Of a stretch of DNA of 30,044 nt, positions 1-10,282 are shown one piece after another. Each line of letters starts with the position of its first letter. Position 1 is the first letter of the stretch. Both the position numbers and the translations under genes were made by a program. The notes beneath the pieces were generated by a model. It saw only the letters and a program-made list of their open reading frames with translations. It was not told the DNA's origin and ran no database searches. Source of the stretch: Ectocarpus siliculosus (taxonomy: Eukaryota; Sar; Phaeophyceae; Ectocarpales; Ectocarpaceae); the NCBI GenBank assembly GCA_000310025.1, contig FN648735.1:28975-59018 (forward strand), read 5' to 3'.

Positions 1-1200
1 CCACTTTTCCTCAGATTTCGTGCAGCGCGCCTGCTGCTGCCGAAAGCGGACCTCCGTTTTTTTTTTTTGGTAGGGTCACGTGCGGGGGCTGCAGCAGGCG
101 CTGCAGAGCCGCTGGAGGGGCCATTTTCGGACATCTAGATATCGGGGGTGGCTGATGCGATTCGTATTCGGTTTGTTGTGTGGGTTAGGCTGTAAACCCA
201 GCGTAGAGCACTGCGAGCTCGCTTTTTCGATAGGAGCAAAGGTCGCCTTGGACGTGAGTAGAACAGCTGAAAAAACCGGGAAAAACCTAGTTTTTGGGGG
301 TTGTTCGTCCGCCCTTTAACTTCAAGAGAAAACCGAGCTCGCAGTCACCTCAATTGGACTTGTGTCCAGGTCTGTGTAACGTATGAAGAGCCACGCTTTG
401 GCCTGGGCGCAGGTCTAACTGCACAAAGAAACTGAGTAATGTACTGTTTAATCAGTATAATAGGCGGGCATTCAAAAGAACCGAAAAAGAACCCAATCCG
501 TGTGCCCCCCCCAAAATCGCCGAATAGACCGGCCGTTTTTTTGCCTCCAAAATGTGCCCGATTGACACCCCTAACAGTATATGCAGTGCTGTGGCCCGCC
601 TTCTCTCTCGCAGAGGATCCGCGGAGGATCCGTTGAGAACAGCGAGACAGAACAGCCTCGGTGCTCGCCGATACTTGACATATCTATCCTCCAGCCCTCC
701 TTTTCACCCAAGTCTTTTTTTTCTCCCTCTTTTTTTAGGGTGACGCGAATAATTTTATTTTGGTTGCATTTTATCTGTGGTGTGTCGCAGCCCGCCTGTG
801 TTTGCCCTGAAGTGCTCTTGATTCTCACAAATGACCTGCACAGGCCTGATATGCAGTGCTGAAGCTCCCCTCTCCTCTGGCAGCGGAGAGCTACCGTGTG
901 AGCTTACGTAACCCTGTGCGAAAATAAATTAAAGATGGGCCTCGTGTACCCAAAACGATCCACTGGCAGGGCACCAAAGTTTGCCACAGCACTCACCTAT
1001 ATTTCTTACACTTACCGTACACTTTTTCTTTGATTGGCTTCCTATGTTGTTATCTCAGAACCAGTAAACTACAACAGACAGGACCGTCCAATCGTCGCTG
1101 GCCAAGAACATGAAAGTCTTTGTTCCGTTCCTGGTTAAACGAGGAAAAAAAATGCGTAAAAATGCACTACAGGTGAAGCAAATCGCGAAACTCGGCTTGG
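1..1200. other. Left flank without a recognisable gene
   Basis: Only short overlapping open frames of 60-95 codons occur here on both strands, and none shows a domain, a signal peptide or a phase-consistent exon chain. The stretch holds a T run near 59-69, a pyrimidine-rich tract around 694-738 and a 13-bp direct repeat (ATATGCAGTGCTG) near 579 and 849. It may be intergenic or the untranslated or intronic part of a gene outside the window. Confidence 0.5.
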
Positions 1201-1229
1201 TTTCAGCTGCTTCTCTTCAGTGGGGCGGT

Positions 1230-1640
1230 TATTTTGAGCTGGCGTGGATGCCCGAACAAAATTGCCACCTCCCCTGTGCGTAGGTGGTTGTTTGAAGCTG
1301 GCGTGGATGCCCGAACGAAATTGCCACTTCCACTATGCGTAGGTAGTTGTTTTGAGCTGGCGTGGATGCCGGACCAAAATTGCCACCTCCCCTGTGGGTA
1401 GGTGGTTGTTTGAAGCTGGCGTGGATGCCCGAACAAAATTGCCACCTCCCCTGTGCGTAGGTGGTTGTTTGAAGCTGGCGTGGATGCCCGAACAAAATTG
1501 CCACTTCCCCTGTGTGTACGTGGTTGTTATGAGCTTGCGTGGATGCCCGAACAAAATTGCCACCTTCCCTGTGCGTAGGTGGTTGTTTGAAGCTGGCGTG
1601 GATGCCCGAACAAAATTGCCACCTCCACTATGCGTCGGTA
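1230..1640. repeat. 59-bp minisatellite, seven units
   Basis: The anchor GGCGTGGATGCC (with small variants) recurs at 1241, 1300, 1359, 1418, 1477, 1536 and 1595, a spacing of exactly 59 bp every time. Units differ only by substitutions, for example CCTCCCCTGTGCG against CTTCCACTATGCG. Because 59 is not a multiple of three, successive units are read in different frames, so long open frames across the array are by-products. The array begins where the decayed primase-helicase on the minus strand loses its similarity, so it may have replaced or truncated that gene's end. Confidence 0.95.
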
Positions 1641-3250
1641 GCAAGAAATGTGCGTACCAGTGGCTGTATTTCAGGCTCGTTTCTGCGAGGTTGTAGGCCC
1701 ACAGATTGGTGATATGGTTCGGAACCCATTTGATTCGGCCTTCCTCGGTGTAGCTGGTGAAGTTATTGTGGATGAAGTACTGCACAGCTCCGTCGAGGTC
1801 GCTATCGGCGTCAGACAAAATAACCCTTTTAGCGTGGGCCATTTTTATTTTCAACCGCTCCATGTTGCGAGCCAGAGAACTCCTGTTCGTCATACGTGGT
1901 CGCCGAGGTTAGTACTGACCTAACTTCGTCGATTATGATATCGTAGAGTCTGTCGGTGCGGTGCAGATACTCGTATTATGGTATCGGTGTATTGGTCAAA
2001 GCCTTTAAACCTCATACCTAGCCTGGGAGCCATGGATACCCTGCATGTGACAACCAGAATTCGAAGCTTCCGGGATGGCATGTTTTTTCCGAGGTCTTCA
2101 AACCTCATTTTTCGGTGAGGGTTTCACCGAGGGCCTCTTTAAGTTGGTTGGCTCTATATGTTTTCCCGGTGTTCATGCCGGCAGTGATGTTGATGCACTT
2201 GTCCTTTATTGTGCGGATGTCAGGGACCTGCCGTCTTCTGGGACGATGGTGTCCAATACTTTTGCAGTCTTCAAAACCCTGCCGAATATGAGCAATATTT
2301 CGCTTCTCATGGAAGACATGCATGTGTACAAGAATGCCTTGGTCGGGAGTTCTTTCACAAATGCGCCATTGCGTCCATGCACTTTGTCACATACGTGACA
2401 ACTTCGCCCAGTCCGTCCACTCTGTAGCTTGGTAGCTGTTGTGCACCATACAAACCATTGAAAACGACCTTCATGGTGTCGGTGGTTTGGGTTGCACGCA
2501 GATAGCATTGAATCTGGCTCTCGAGGTCACTCTGTGCTGTCGTAGGTGCCACTTTTCGCGTCTGACTCTTGTCTACTGCGATTGCTCGCTGCTGCTCGCT
2601 CTCTTATGTTGGGGACGAAATCGTAGTCGCGGTAATCGTCCATTGGTATGTCCTTACATATAAAGAAATCCTCCAGATCACACGCTTCTGATCCGGCACA
2701 TGGCATGAAGCCTCGACTTCCGACGCCCTTGGAAGCCTTTGGGCCTCTCATTAGTCTGTTCTTGGTGTACACGCCCATATCCAGTACCGACGACTCCCTC
2801 TGTTCTCTCGGAGATTTAGAAATATCGGGGTAATCCTTAAATATCTGTGGAGATATGGTGTTCACTTCGGCAGCAAGTCGGGCCATTGGACCGTTGGTGA
2901 CGATGCCTCTGAACAGTGTTGGGTCCTCGAGCGACTTGAAAAGATATCTTGTAGAAGCCTTTGGTTTCGCGGTGGTCTTCTGACCGCACCAATGAGTGTT
3001 CATCCAGCTCTTCGCATCTACTGGTGACATGTGATACGATTCTCGCTTTCAAGCTATCGATAAGTTCGGCTTTCAGGGGGCAGTTAACTTCTTCGCCTCG
3101 TATACCGCTAGCATTGTGGTTTTCCTCTATTAGCGCCTGGCAATATTTTTTTTGTGTTGGTCGGGCGGGGAATTTTTTTTTTGCTGTCATCACAAAACTT
3201 GTTCTCGGGTGACTGAAAATGTTTCTTTCGGGTGGGGTTTGGTGCAAATT
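1640..3250 (-). pseudogene. Decayed primase-polymerase / origin-binding-protein-like helicase
   Basis: Pieces of one protein are read in order on the minus strand but in several frames. The first piece (about 3247-2940) ends in a segment like the KxSxHV strand of archaeo-eukaryotic primases. The next (about 2950-2527) contains LDMGVYTKNRLMR at about 2770, a close match to the conserved DLGVYTxNRxxR motif of PrimPol-type enzymes. Further on are a Walker A-like AGMNTGKTYR at 2182-2155 and, after a short arginine-rich strand (RILVVTCRVS), a Walker B-like RVILSDAD near 1827-1804, as in the UL9/origin-binding helicase group. Known biology: AEP primases fused to such helicases occur in nucleocytoplasmic large DNA viruses and in some eukaryotic mobile DNA. 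Frames change near 2940, 2500-2300 and 2105, and no splice pattern explains all of them. I infer a dead copy, cut at its 3' end by the 59-bp minisatellite. Small unnoticed introns remain possible. Confidence 0.65.
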
Positions 3251-4600
3251 GGCTCAAAGTCCTCGTCTGATCCACTTCGGTCACGTCGACCACCCTTCGG
3301 AAATATTTTATTTTTTGGAATTTTCTATGTAATATTTTCACGAAATGTTTTTTGGAATTTACTTTCACTGTTTTTTCTAGAACATTTACTGTACTGAAAA
3401 TATTTATTTTGTTTGCAGCAAATATTTTCGGGATGCCCCCTCCCCCCCCCCTTACCGATTGCCCTCCCCTCACCACCGATACCCTCCCCCCTCGGCGCTC
3501 CCAGCGCTCCCGAACAGCGCCCCTCCGGTACCGAGTAGGCCAGTCCCGTACGCAGCGCCGGCACCTCGAGCACGAGCGCTTGGTAATTACTCAACTGCGC
3601 CCAACAAGTGCCGCCCCCTGGGTTTTCCTTATCGCGAGCGAGGCCGAGCGTAGTGAAGGGTGCCAGTGCCCCCAACCCCCCGGCACCAAGTGGAGAAATT
3701 ATCTACGTCATGCCCTCGGCAAAGGTTCCGTGAACCTCATCTCAATCTCTAAACGTGTTTCCAGCCGGGTGGCTCTCATACCAGAGGCCAAACCTGGAAA
3801 ACGTTTCCCCTTGTGAGACACGGAGAAACCTCTGGTTTTCCGTAACACGGAACGTATCTGCCCCGCAAATGTCTCCCAGCGCTATCTCGTGGGAACATAC
3901 GTGGTCATAAATGAAACCATTGGAGTCTTCGAGCCACGTGTGGAAGCTAATGCTGACGCCAAAAAGTTGTAGGACAAGTGCGCGAGGCAAATCAAGGAGA
4001 TGACCGGGTTCGACCATCTAGCAGACCTGATTGACAGTGCCATGGTTGCGGCCGGGTAGAAGGTTTACGACGGCCTGCGAGACCAGTTGGTCCTTGCGCG
4101 AGGCTGATAGGTCAGCGGCGATTCGACGCCGCGAGCACGAGCGCTTGGTGCACTCTCATTTTAATGCGTTTTACTCCAAATTTGCCCAAAAAAGCGCCGC
4201 CCCGTGGCGAAGATTTCTGGTGTAGCTTAGCGTACCGGCGACCCCGAAACACCCCAACTGTTCCCCGCTCCCGTCCAGTTTAATTAGTATACCTGCTCCA
4301 TCAGGCAAACCGAGGGCGCCTTCAGTGGCGTATGCGCTGTTGGTCGGTATGCCGTTTGGTAATTTTTTTATATTTGGTGCAAGTGACCAAAGTGCCAGGA
4401 CAATGACCACACAAGGCTTGGAGCCCTCTGCGAGCTCATAACGTTTCGATAACGTGACAGTGGTTGCGAGCGTGGCAATCGGGTTTTTAAGTGGTTCTCA
4501 AGGAACTTGGTAAAATACAGTATTCCTTCCACCCACTTTGGCGCATAAACGTCAGTGCCTCAAGCTCGATTCGACCACCGAAACCATTACCGTCTTTGGC
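3251..4600. other. Non-coding interval with dispersed-repeat pieces
   Basis: T-rich sequence at 3150-3430 leads into a C-rich tract (3435-3500). The sequence CGAGCACGAGCGCTTGGT occurs at about 3569 and again at about 4133. In both places it is followed 25-60 bp later by a GTGCCGCCCC/GCGCCGCCCC block, so these are probably two copies of a dispersed repeat. A minus-strand open frame (4017-3742) includes the protein-like stretch HTWLEDSNGFIYDH, but it has no recognised family, no clear exon borders and no support from its neighbours. The 5' exon and promoter of the beta-helix gene should lie in or just beyond this interval; I could not locate them. Confidence 0.4.
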
Positions 4601-4604
4601 GCAG

Positions 4605-7600
4605 ATGAGTCTCACCCAGGTTGTGTGTATGGGCTACATGGCAGCCGTCGCTCGGAGCCTAGAACTTGAGGAGTGCAGCGTCGGCACCAGCTCCCTTACC
4701 GTCGGCAGCACCGAAGACGCGGTTATTCTGGCAACCTCCGTTCTATGTTCGAACGGTTACTTCAATGTACAGTGGGGTGAGGAAGTTTTCGTGACAGCAA
4801 CAATCCGCGTCAGCGATGGCACATCGCTCAACATCACTGGGACTGGACCAGGCGCAAGTGCGGATGGGGGTGGCAGTACGCAACTGTTCGTTGTAGACGG
4901 GGGTTCAACATTGCACCTCTCCGACATGACTTTGAGCAATGGCAGCGCTTCGTTGGGTGGGGCTATCTTGACGAATCAATCTAGCGTTTCGTTCAGCGGA
5001 AATACATCGTTCAGCTCCAACTCCGCTAACGTTGATGGAGGTGCAATCTACGCGTATTCTTCGACCGTGTCCTGGGATGGCGACGGCACCCAGTTCATTT
5101 CCAATTTCGCTAACGATGGTGGAGGTGCAATCTACGCGTATTCTTCGACCGTGTCCTGGGATGGCGACGGCACCCAGTTCATTTCCAATTTCGCTAACGA
5201 TGGTGGAGGTGCAATCTACGCGTATTCTTCGACCGTGTTCTGGGATGGCGACGGCACCCAGTTCAGCTCCAACTCCGCTAACGATGATGGAGGTGCAATC
5301 TACGCGGAATCTTCGACCGTGTCCTGGGATGGCGACGGCACCCAGTTCATTTCCAATTTCGCTAACGAGTATGGAGGTGCAATCTACGCGTCGTATTCTT
5401 CGACCGTGTCCTGGGATGGCGACGGCACCCAGTTCAGCTCCAACTTCGCTTACTGGAATGGCGACGGCACCCAGCTCAGCTCCGACTCCGCTTACGATGG
5501 TGGAGGTGGTGCAATCTACGCGTCGTATTCTTCGACCGTGTCCTGGGATGGCGACGACACCCAGTTCATCTCCAACTCCGCTTACTATGGAGGTGCAATC
5601 GGCCTGTTGCTTTCTTCGACCGTGTCCTGGGATGGCGACGACACCCAGTTCAGCTCCAACTCCGCTTACGATAGTGGAGGTGCAATACGCGCGTTTTCTT
5701 CGACCGTGTCCTGGGATGGCGACGGCACCCAGTTCAGCTCCAACTTCGCTGTGATGGCAGGTGCAATCGGCGCGTTTTCTTCTTCGAACGTGTCCTGGGA
5801 TGGCGACGACACCCAGTTCAGCTCCAACTCCGCTAACGATAGTGGAGGTGCAATCGGCGCGGATTCTTCGACCGTGTTCTGGGATGGCGACGGCACCCAG
5901 TTCATCTCCAACTCCGCCAACAGTAATGGAGGTGCAATCAGCGCGTGGTGGTTTTCCAACGTGTCCTGGGATGGCGACGACACGCAGTTCAGCTCCAATT
6001 CCGCTAACTATAGTGGAGGTGCAATCCGCGCGTATTCTTCGACCGTGTCCTGGGATGGCGACGACACCCAGTTCAGCTCCAACTCCGTTTACGGTGATGG
6101 AGGTGCAATCTACGCGTCGTATTCTTCGAAATTGTCCTGGGATGGCAACGGCACCCAGTTCAGCTCCAACTCCGCTTACGATAGTGGAGGTGCAATCCAC
6201 GCGTTATATTCGACCGTCTCCTGGGATGGCAACGGCACCCAGTTCAACTCCAACTCCGCTAACGATGGTGGAGGTGCAATCTACGTGATGAGTGATTCCG
6301 AATTTTCCCACGTCACCGACGCGGTATTCATCAACAACCGTGCAGGAAACGGGGGGGCGGTGTACATGTACGCGGGAGAATTGCAAGACGAGCCTTCTAC
6401 AATTTCGGGGTGCAATTTCTCGGATAACGTGGCGGAGGAGGCCGGCGGGGCTGTGAAGACCTTGGCCGGGTTTCAAAATATTTTTTCCTGTCATTTTGAG
6501 GGCAACTCGGCAGGTGAGGGTTCCAAGCTATGAGCATTTTTTTTTGGCAGGATGTAAAATTCTTGGGAGGGAAATGCACCACATACAACCGGTCGTCACC
6601 AATCCGCTTTGCCAGATGTCGGCGGAGCTATGAGGCTCGGTGGTGAAGCGACTGTCAGCGACTGTGCATTCCTCGACAACATCGCTCACAGCCGTGGACT
6701 CGCTGTTGATGTGGTCGAGTCTGCGAGTATCCATGACTCAACGTTCAACGGAAATCAACTGTCCTGCGGGAAGGGTTGGTTTCGAAGCGATACGGAGCAG
6801 GTGTGTTCGGCGGTGGTGCTTTGCTGGTGCGTTTCCTGCATCTTTGTTTCTTCTCCTAGGTGTATCGTGACACATTCCTCTTGACCCTTGGACTAGCCCG
6901 AGGCTTCGTCTGCCACGTACTTGCTTCACCACCAGATGGTAAAAGGCACAGTCCACCTTTTCCGTCTTACAAATGCAGGAAGATCCCAATGCACGCTTTG
7001 AGACAGTGTGCGTCGATTGTCCTGCTTGGGACGAGTGCTTCGAATGCATCATCGCGGACGGTACCATCACGCCGACATGCGAGGTCCCATTGGAGCACAC
7101 TTCGGCCGACGAAGATGGATTGACGTTGGAAACGCTCAAGCTTGATGAAGGCTACTGGCGTGCAACTACCGAAAGCGTTATCATCCTGGCGTGTTACAAT
7201 GCGGATGCCTGCGCAGGGGGAAAAACGGGAGCGGACAGCTTTTGTGCCTCAGGATACCAGGGACCATGTGAGCGAGAAGTGGAAGATAGGGACGTACGAG
7301 CTCGCTTTTGATGATTCTCGGATGGTTTCAGAAGCATTGGTTGCGTTTTCGCACGTTTCTTACCCGTACCCTTGTGACCGCGTGCGTTTGCCCATTTCTA
7401 CCTCTGCAGATTGCGCAGTGTGCGAAACCGACTATTCTTCGTCACTTGCTCACACCTGCAAGCATTGCTCGAGCTCAAGACGCCGAGGGCTCACAGTCAT
7501 CGCTGCAATCGCCGTGATTGTCACAGTCTTGGCTTTTGCGGCAGTTTTCCAGTACATGTTGTCAACGGAGCATGAAGAGGGCATCTTTGGGTGCTTCCGT

Positions 7601-9058
7601 CGCAGGGTACTTGGAGCGGTTCCCGTCGAGTCGTTGAAAATTATCGTCGTTGTGTGGCAAATTTTGACCCAGGTACGCCCCCATTGTACAAAATGGGTTG
7701 TTGTAGAGCGAGGAAGCTCGATAGAGCACTGAGCGAAAGGACGGGAACACACTCGTTTGGATAACAGCGAATCGAGTCGGGGGCTCGACCGCCATGCCCT
7801 AACTCCACCTGAATGAAAATGCCTTCTTCCCGCGCAGTTTGCTGACGCGGCGAATGTCACCTTTCCTGGCTTGTACCAAGACTTTCTGAGCGCGATCGAC
7901 GTGATCAACTTCGACATTGGTTCCGTGCTGGCGGCCGGGTGCTTGTGGTCGGATATGGACTTCCACGACCGACTTCTCGTCAATACCATAGGACCGCTGG
8001 TCGTTGCTGGATTTTTGGCGATGACATACGGGATCGTGATACGTAGGCACAGCGCATCCGCAGACACTGGTGGATTAGAGAAGATCTACCACAAACATCA
8101 GACGGCTCTACTGTTCTTGACGTTCGTGGTGTATTCCTCAGTTTCATCAACGGTGTTCCAAACCTTCGCTTGCGAGACACTTGATGACGACGTCGAATAC
8201 CTTCGGGCGGACTACCGTATTCACTGCACGGATGCTAAGCACAAGGCCTTCAAAGTGTACGCAGCGATCATGATTGTTGTGTACCCGGTGGGAATCCCCC
8301 TGCTCTATGCCCTCCTGTTATTTCAACGTCGCCACGTTCTGGCCGACGCTGGTGCGGACAAGACCGTAGCTCTGTCGATTTCCGGGCTGTGGGAGCCGTA
8401 CAGGCCCGAGCGGTTCTACTACGAAGTAGTCGAGTGCGGACGCCGTGTCATGCTGACGGGTGTAGTCGTCTTTATCTTTCCGAACGATGCGGCCCAAATT
8501 GCGATCACCATGCTAATCACTTCGTTTTTTTCGCTGTTGTTCGAAATATTGTCGCCGTACGAGTCTGAGTCCGACATGTGGCTTTCACGGGGGGGTCATG
8601 TAATTGTGTTCCTCAGCATGTTTGATTTGTTGCTGCTGAAAGTGGATGTGTCTGGCGAGAGCAACCATAGCCAGGCTATATTTTCGAGAGTGTTTGTGGC
8701 AGGTCATGTGTTGATGATTCTTGTTATCGTTGTCGAGGTGGTCGGCATCTGTTACGCTTCAGGGAAGAAGCGAGTTGTCGGAGCAGCGTCGTCATCTGAG
8801 AGTTCGCCGGGGTTGAGGCCACGCGCAGGGTCGGATGATGTTCCTGCACTTGAGAGCGTTCCCGCATCATGGGCGTCGTTCATGCGGCAAGGTTCAGTGT
8901 CAGAAGAGCAGGGTGGCCCTCAAGCGCAAGAGGGTCGACGACCTCGTGCAAAGCTACAGAGCCCTACAAGACATCGGCGTTCGTCTGGACGGGCGCACTC
9001 TGATAGAGTTGCGCGACAACGGGACAATCCTCAGCCGCCAAGATATGGTTGTCAATGA
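4605..9058 (+). CDS. Beta-helix repeat receptor-like polytopic membrane protein (5 exons)
   Basis: Exons 4605-6513, 6616-6800, 6979-7267, 7410-7672 and 7838-9058 have GT/AG borders with phases 1, 0, 1, 0 and give about 1,288 residues. The first ATG in the frame (4605) follows a possible acceptor (GCGCAG), so an upstream exon may exist; the short hydrophobic stretch after it is a weak signal-peptide candidate. Residues about 30-660 are a parallel beta-helix of the polymorphic outer-membrane-protein type, with some 14 near-identical 28-residue units (SSTVSWDGDGTQF, SSNSAN, GGAI). A Cys-rich module follows (CVDCPAWDECFEC; GYQGPYCAVC across an exon junction), then about seven membrane helices starting at residue 822 (LTVIAAIAVIVTVLAFAAVF). 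The tail is low-complexity and polar. Known: such fusions are expanded in brown algae and other stramenopiles. Inferred: surface adhesion or sensing, ligand unknown. The tail frame is uncertain beyond about 8890. Confidence 0.85.
5040..6290 (+). repeat. 84-bp in-frame tandem repeat (beta-helix coils)
   Basis: The unit is 84 bp, i.e. 28 codons. Units 5040-5123 and 5124-5207 are identical base for base, and unit 3 (5208 on) first differs by TCC to TTC. Later units vary mainly in two codon clusters: the residues after GGAI and those before it. One unit (about 5450-5510) is partly deleted and re-duplicated. Conserved GGAI and SSNSAN blocks fit the turns of a beta-helix. The identity between units points to recent unequal exchange or gene conversion, so alleles probably differ in copy number. 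Confidence 0.95.
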
Positions 9059-9369
9059 TGCAGTGGCCGTCGCCACCCCGTTCCTGCACGACTCGACCAC
9101 GCCCACTCACGAGCTTGACTCGGCGCAAAGGGGCGGGGAGACGGGCATCGTGGTCGTGTGGGAAAGTAGGAAGTTGGTGATCTGTACTGGAAAAAGGACG
9201 CCCTTCCTGGCAACTGGAATGTTTTTGTCAAGAGGCAAACCCTCTTCAACGGACGACCCGTGATCAGTCATGCACAATAGGGGGCAAAAGTGTGTGAGGG
9301 AGCGAGGGGGCGGGTTGGGAGGAGTAATATTATTGCTCTTCGGGAGGCCTCGCCCACCCGTAGCTGTGG

Positions 9370-9727
9370 TCAACGCTGTTCATGTAGCTGCTGCTCGCCA
9401 GCGTTGAGGTGCTGCTCAATCATTTGTTTGCCGACCTGCGCGCGGTCGGTCTCAGAGAGATAACCGGTGGGCATTCCATCAAAGGTTTCAATGGCCTCTT
9501 CGCGTCCGTGTAGGACGAATTCTTGCGTCTCTCGCCCTTGCTCGGTGTTCTGTAGGGTGGCGTGGCAGGCCTCGATTTCGGTCACGAGGCTCAGATCGCC
9601 CCAAGGAGGTGTTTGCGTTGCTCGAGTCGCAACCAAGAACCATTCGGATACCGTCAATCACGCTTCCCTTCTTCGTGTCTTTGTCCACGCGTATAGTTGA
9701 GCTATCCATGCTTTCGATGAGGTCCAT
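9370..9727 (-). pseudogene. Truncated KilA-N/BRO-like (phage/virus-type) gene copy
   Basis: An ATG at 9727 opens a frame with KGSVIDGIRMVLGCDSSNANT, which resembles the N-terminal strand-helix of KilA-N/BRO-type domains of phages and large DNA viruses. At about 9610 the similarity jumps, with a frame change, to the helical C-terminal part (GDLSLVTEIEACHATLQ, then EEAIETFDGMP), which ends at the stop at 9372-9370. I recall related full proteins in brown-algal genomes in which a central segment with an ING/TPVADA-like stretch separates these parts; that segment is absent here. I therefore infer an internal deletion of roughly 60-100 codons. The gene converges on the beta-helix gene, whose stop is at 9058. 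Family name is tentative; the deletion is the firmer statement. Confidence 0.5.
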
Positions 9728-10187
9728 GATGTGTCAGTTAAGCTTTCCTACCATTTTATTGTGGTTAAACAAGCGCACCTGCGAAAGGCCGACAGGTGCC
9801 GCCCCCCTGGAATTTACGCCTCCGCTGCGCTACACTCGGGGATTGTTGGGGGTTACCTGGTTACCTCGTCCACGTCGCCGGAAAAGATTAGATTACCTCA
9901 GGTTTCCATGGCGTTGTCCGGGCACCTACCCGGTATGGTTGTGTAGCCGGCGAACGGCATCAGAGGACTCTTGCCGTATTCTGTCGCAGCAACATGTGGT
10001 GCTGGTGAGGGGGCAGTGGCACCCGGAGATCAGGTAGCCACCGAGTAGCTCACTGTGCACGTACATCGGCTCGGCGCACCCCTTCGGTCTTGCTGGAGGT
10101 TAACAAAGCGCTTTCGGTGCGGCGGAGGGTGGAAGGCCCTTTTCCTGTCTCTTCATGGCCTTGGTCTTGCTAGGCATGATACATTTA
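9728..10187. other. Gap without a recognisable gene
   Basis: Only short open frames are present. GTGCCGCCCCCCTGG at about 9796 echoes the repeat block seen near 3610 and 4196, so part of this stretch is probably dispersed-repeat debris. Confidence 0.4.
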
Positions 10188-10275
10188 CAGTCGTCCCCGC
10201 TTTAAGGACGCACATGGTTTTTCTTCAAAAAAAGCGTCCTTAAAGCGGGTTTTGTCCTTAATTCTCCGGGGACGA
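10188..10275. mobile_element. 88-bp MITE-like element with TA flanks
   Basis: The left end reads CAGTCGTCCCC preceded by TA (10186-10187). The right end reads GGGGACGA followed by TA (10276-10277). Left GTCCCCGCTTTAAGGAC and right-end GTCCCCGGAGAATTAAGGAC (opposite strand) form imperfect terminal inverted repeats. Inside, CCCGCTTTAAGGACGC and its reverse complement form a 16-bp perfect hairpin around a loop of about 22 nt. TA target duplication and CAGT ends are usual for the Tc1/mariner/pogo superfamily; no coding capacity is present. Confidence 0.6.
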
Positions 10276-10282
10276 TAACTCG

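Noticed and set aside
1229-1696. Open frames crossing the 59-bp minisatellite on both strands
   Set aside because: They are generated by repetition of a stop-poor unit, and have no conserved frame because 59 is not divisible by three.
3742-4017. Minus-strand open frame with HTWLEDSNGFIYDH
   Set aside because: It is protein-like at a glance, but no family, start, splice borders or neighbouring exons could be supported, so it is not called as a gene.
4905-6200. 431-codon open frame antisense to the beta-helix repeats, plus a 240-codon frame (5032-5754) on the same strand
   Set aside because: The 84-bp unit is a multiple of three, so any frame without a stop in one unit stays open throughout. 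The translated repeats have no independent protein features, while the 4605 frame continues through phase-consistent exons into a membrane domain.
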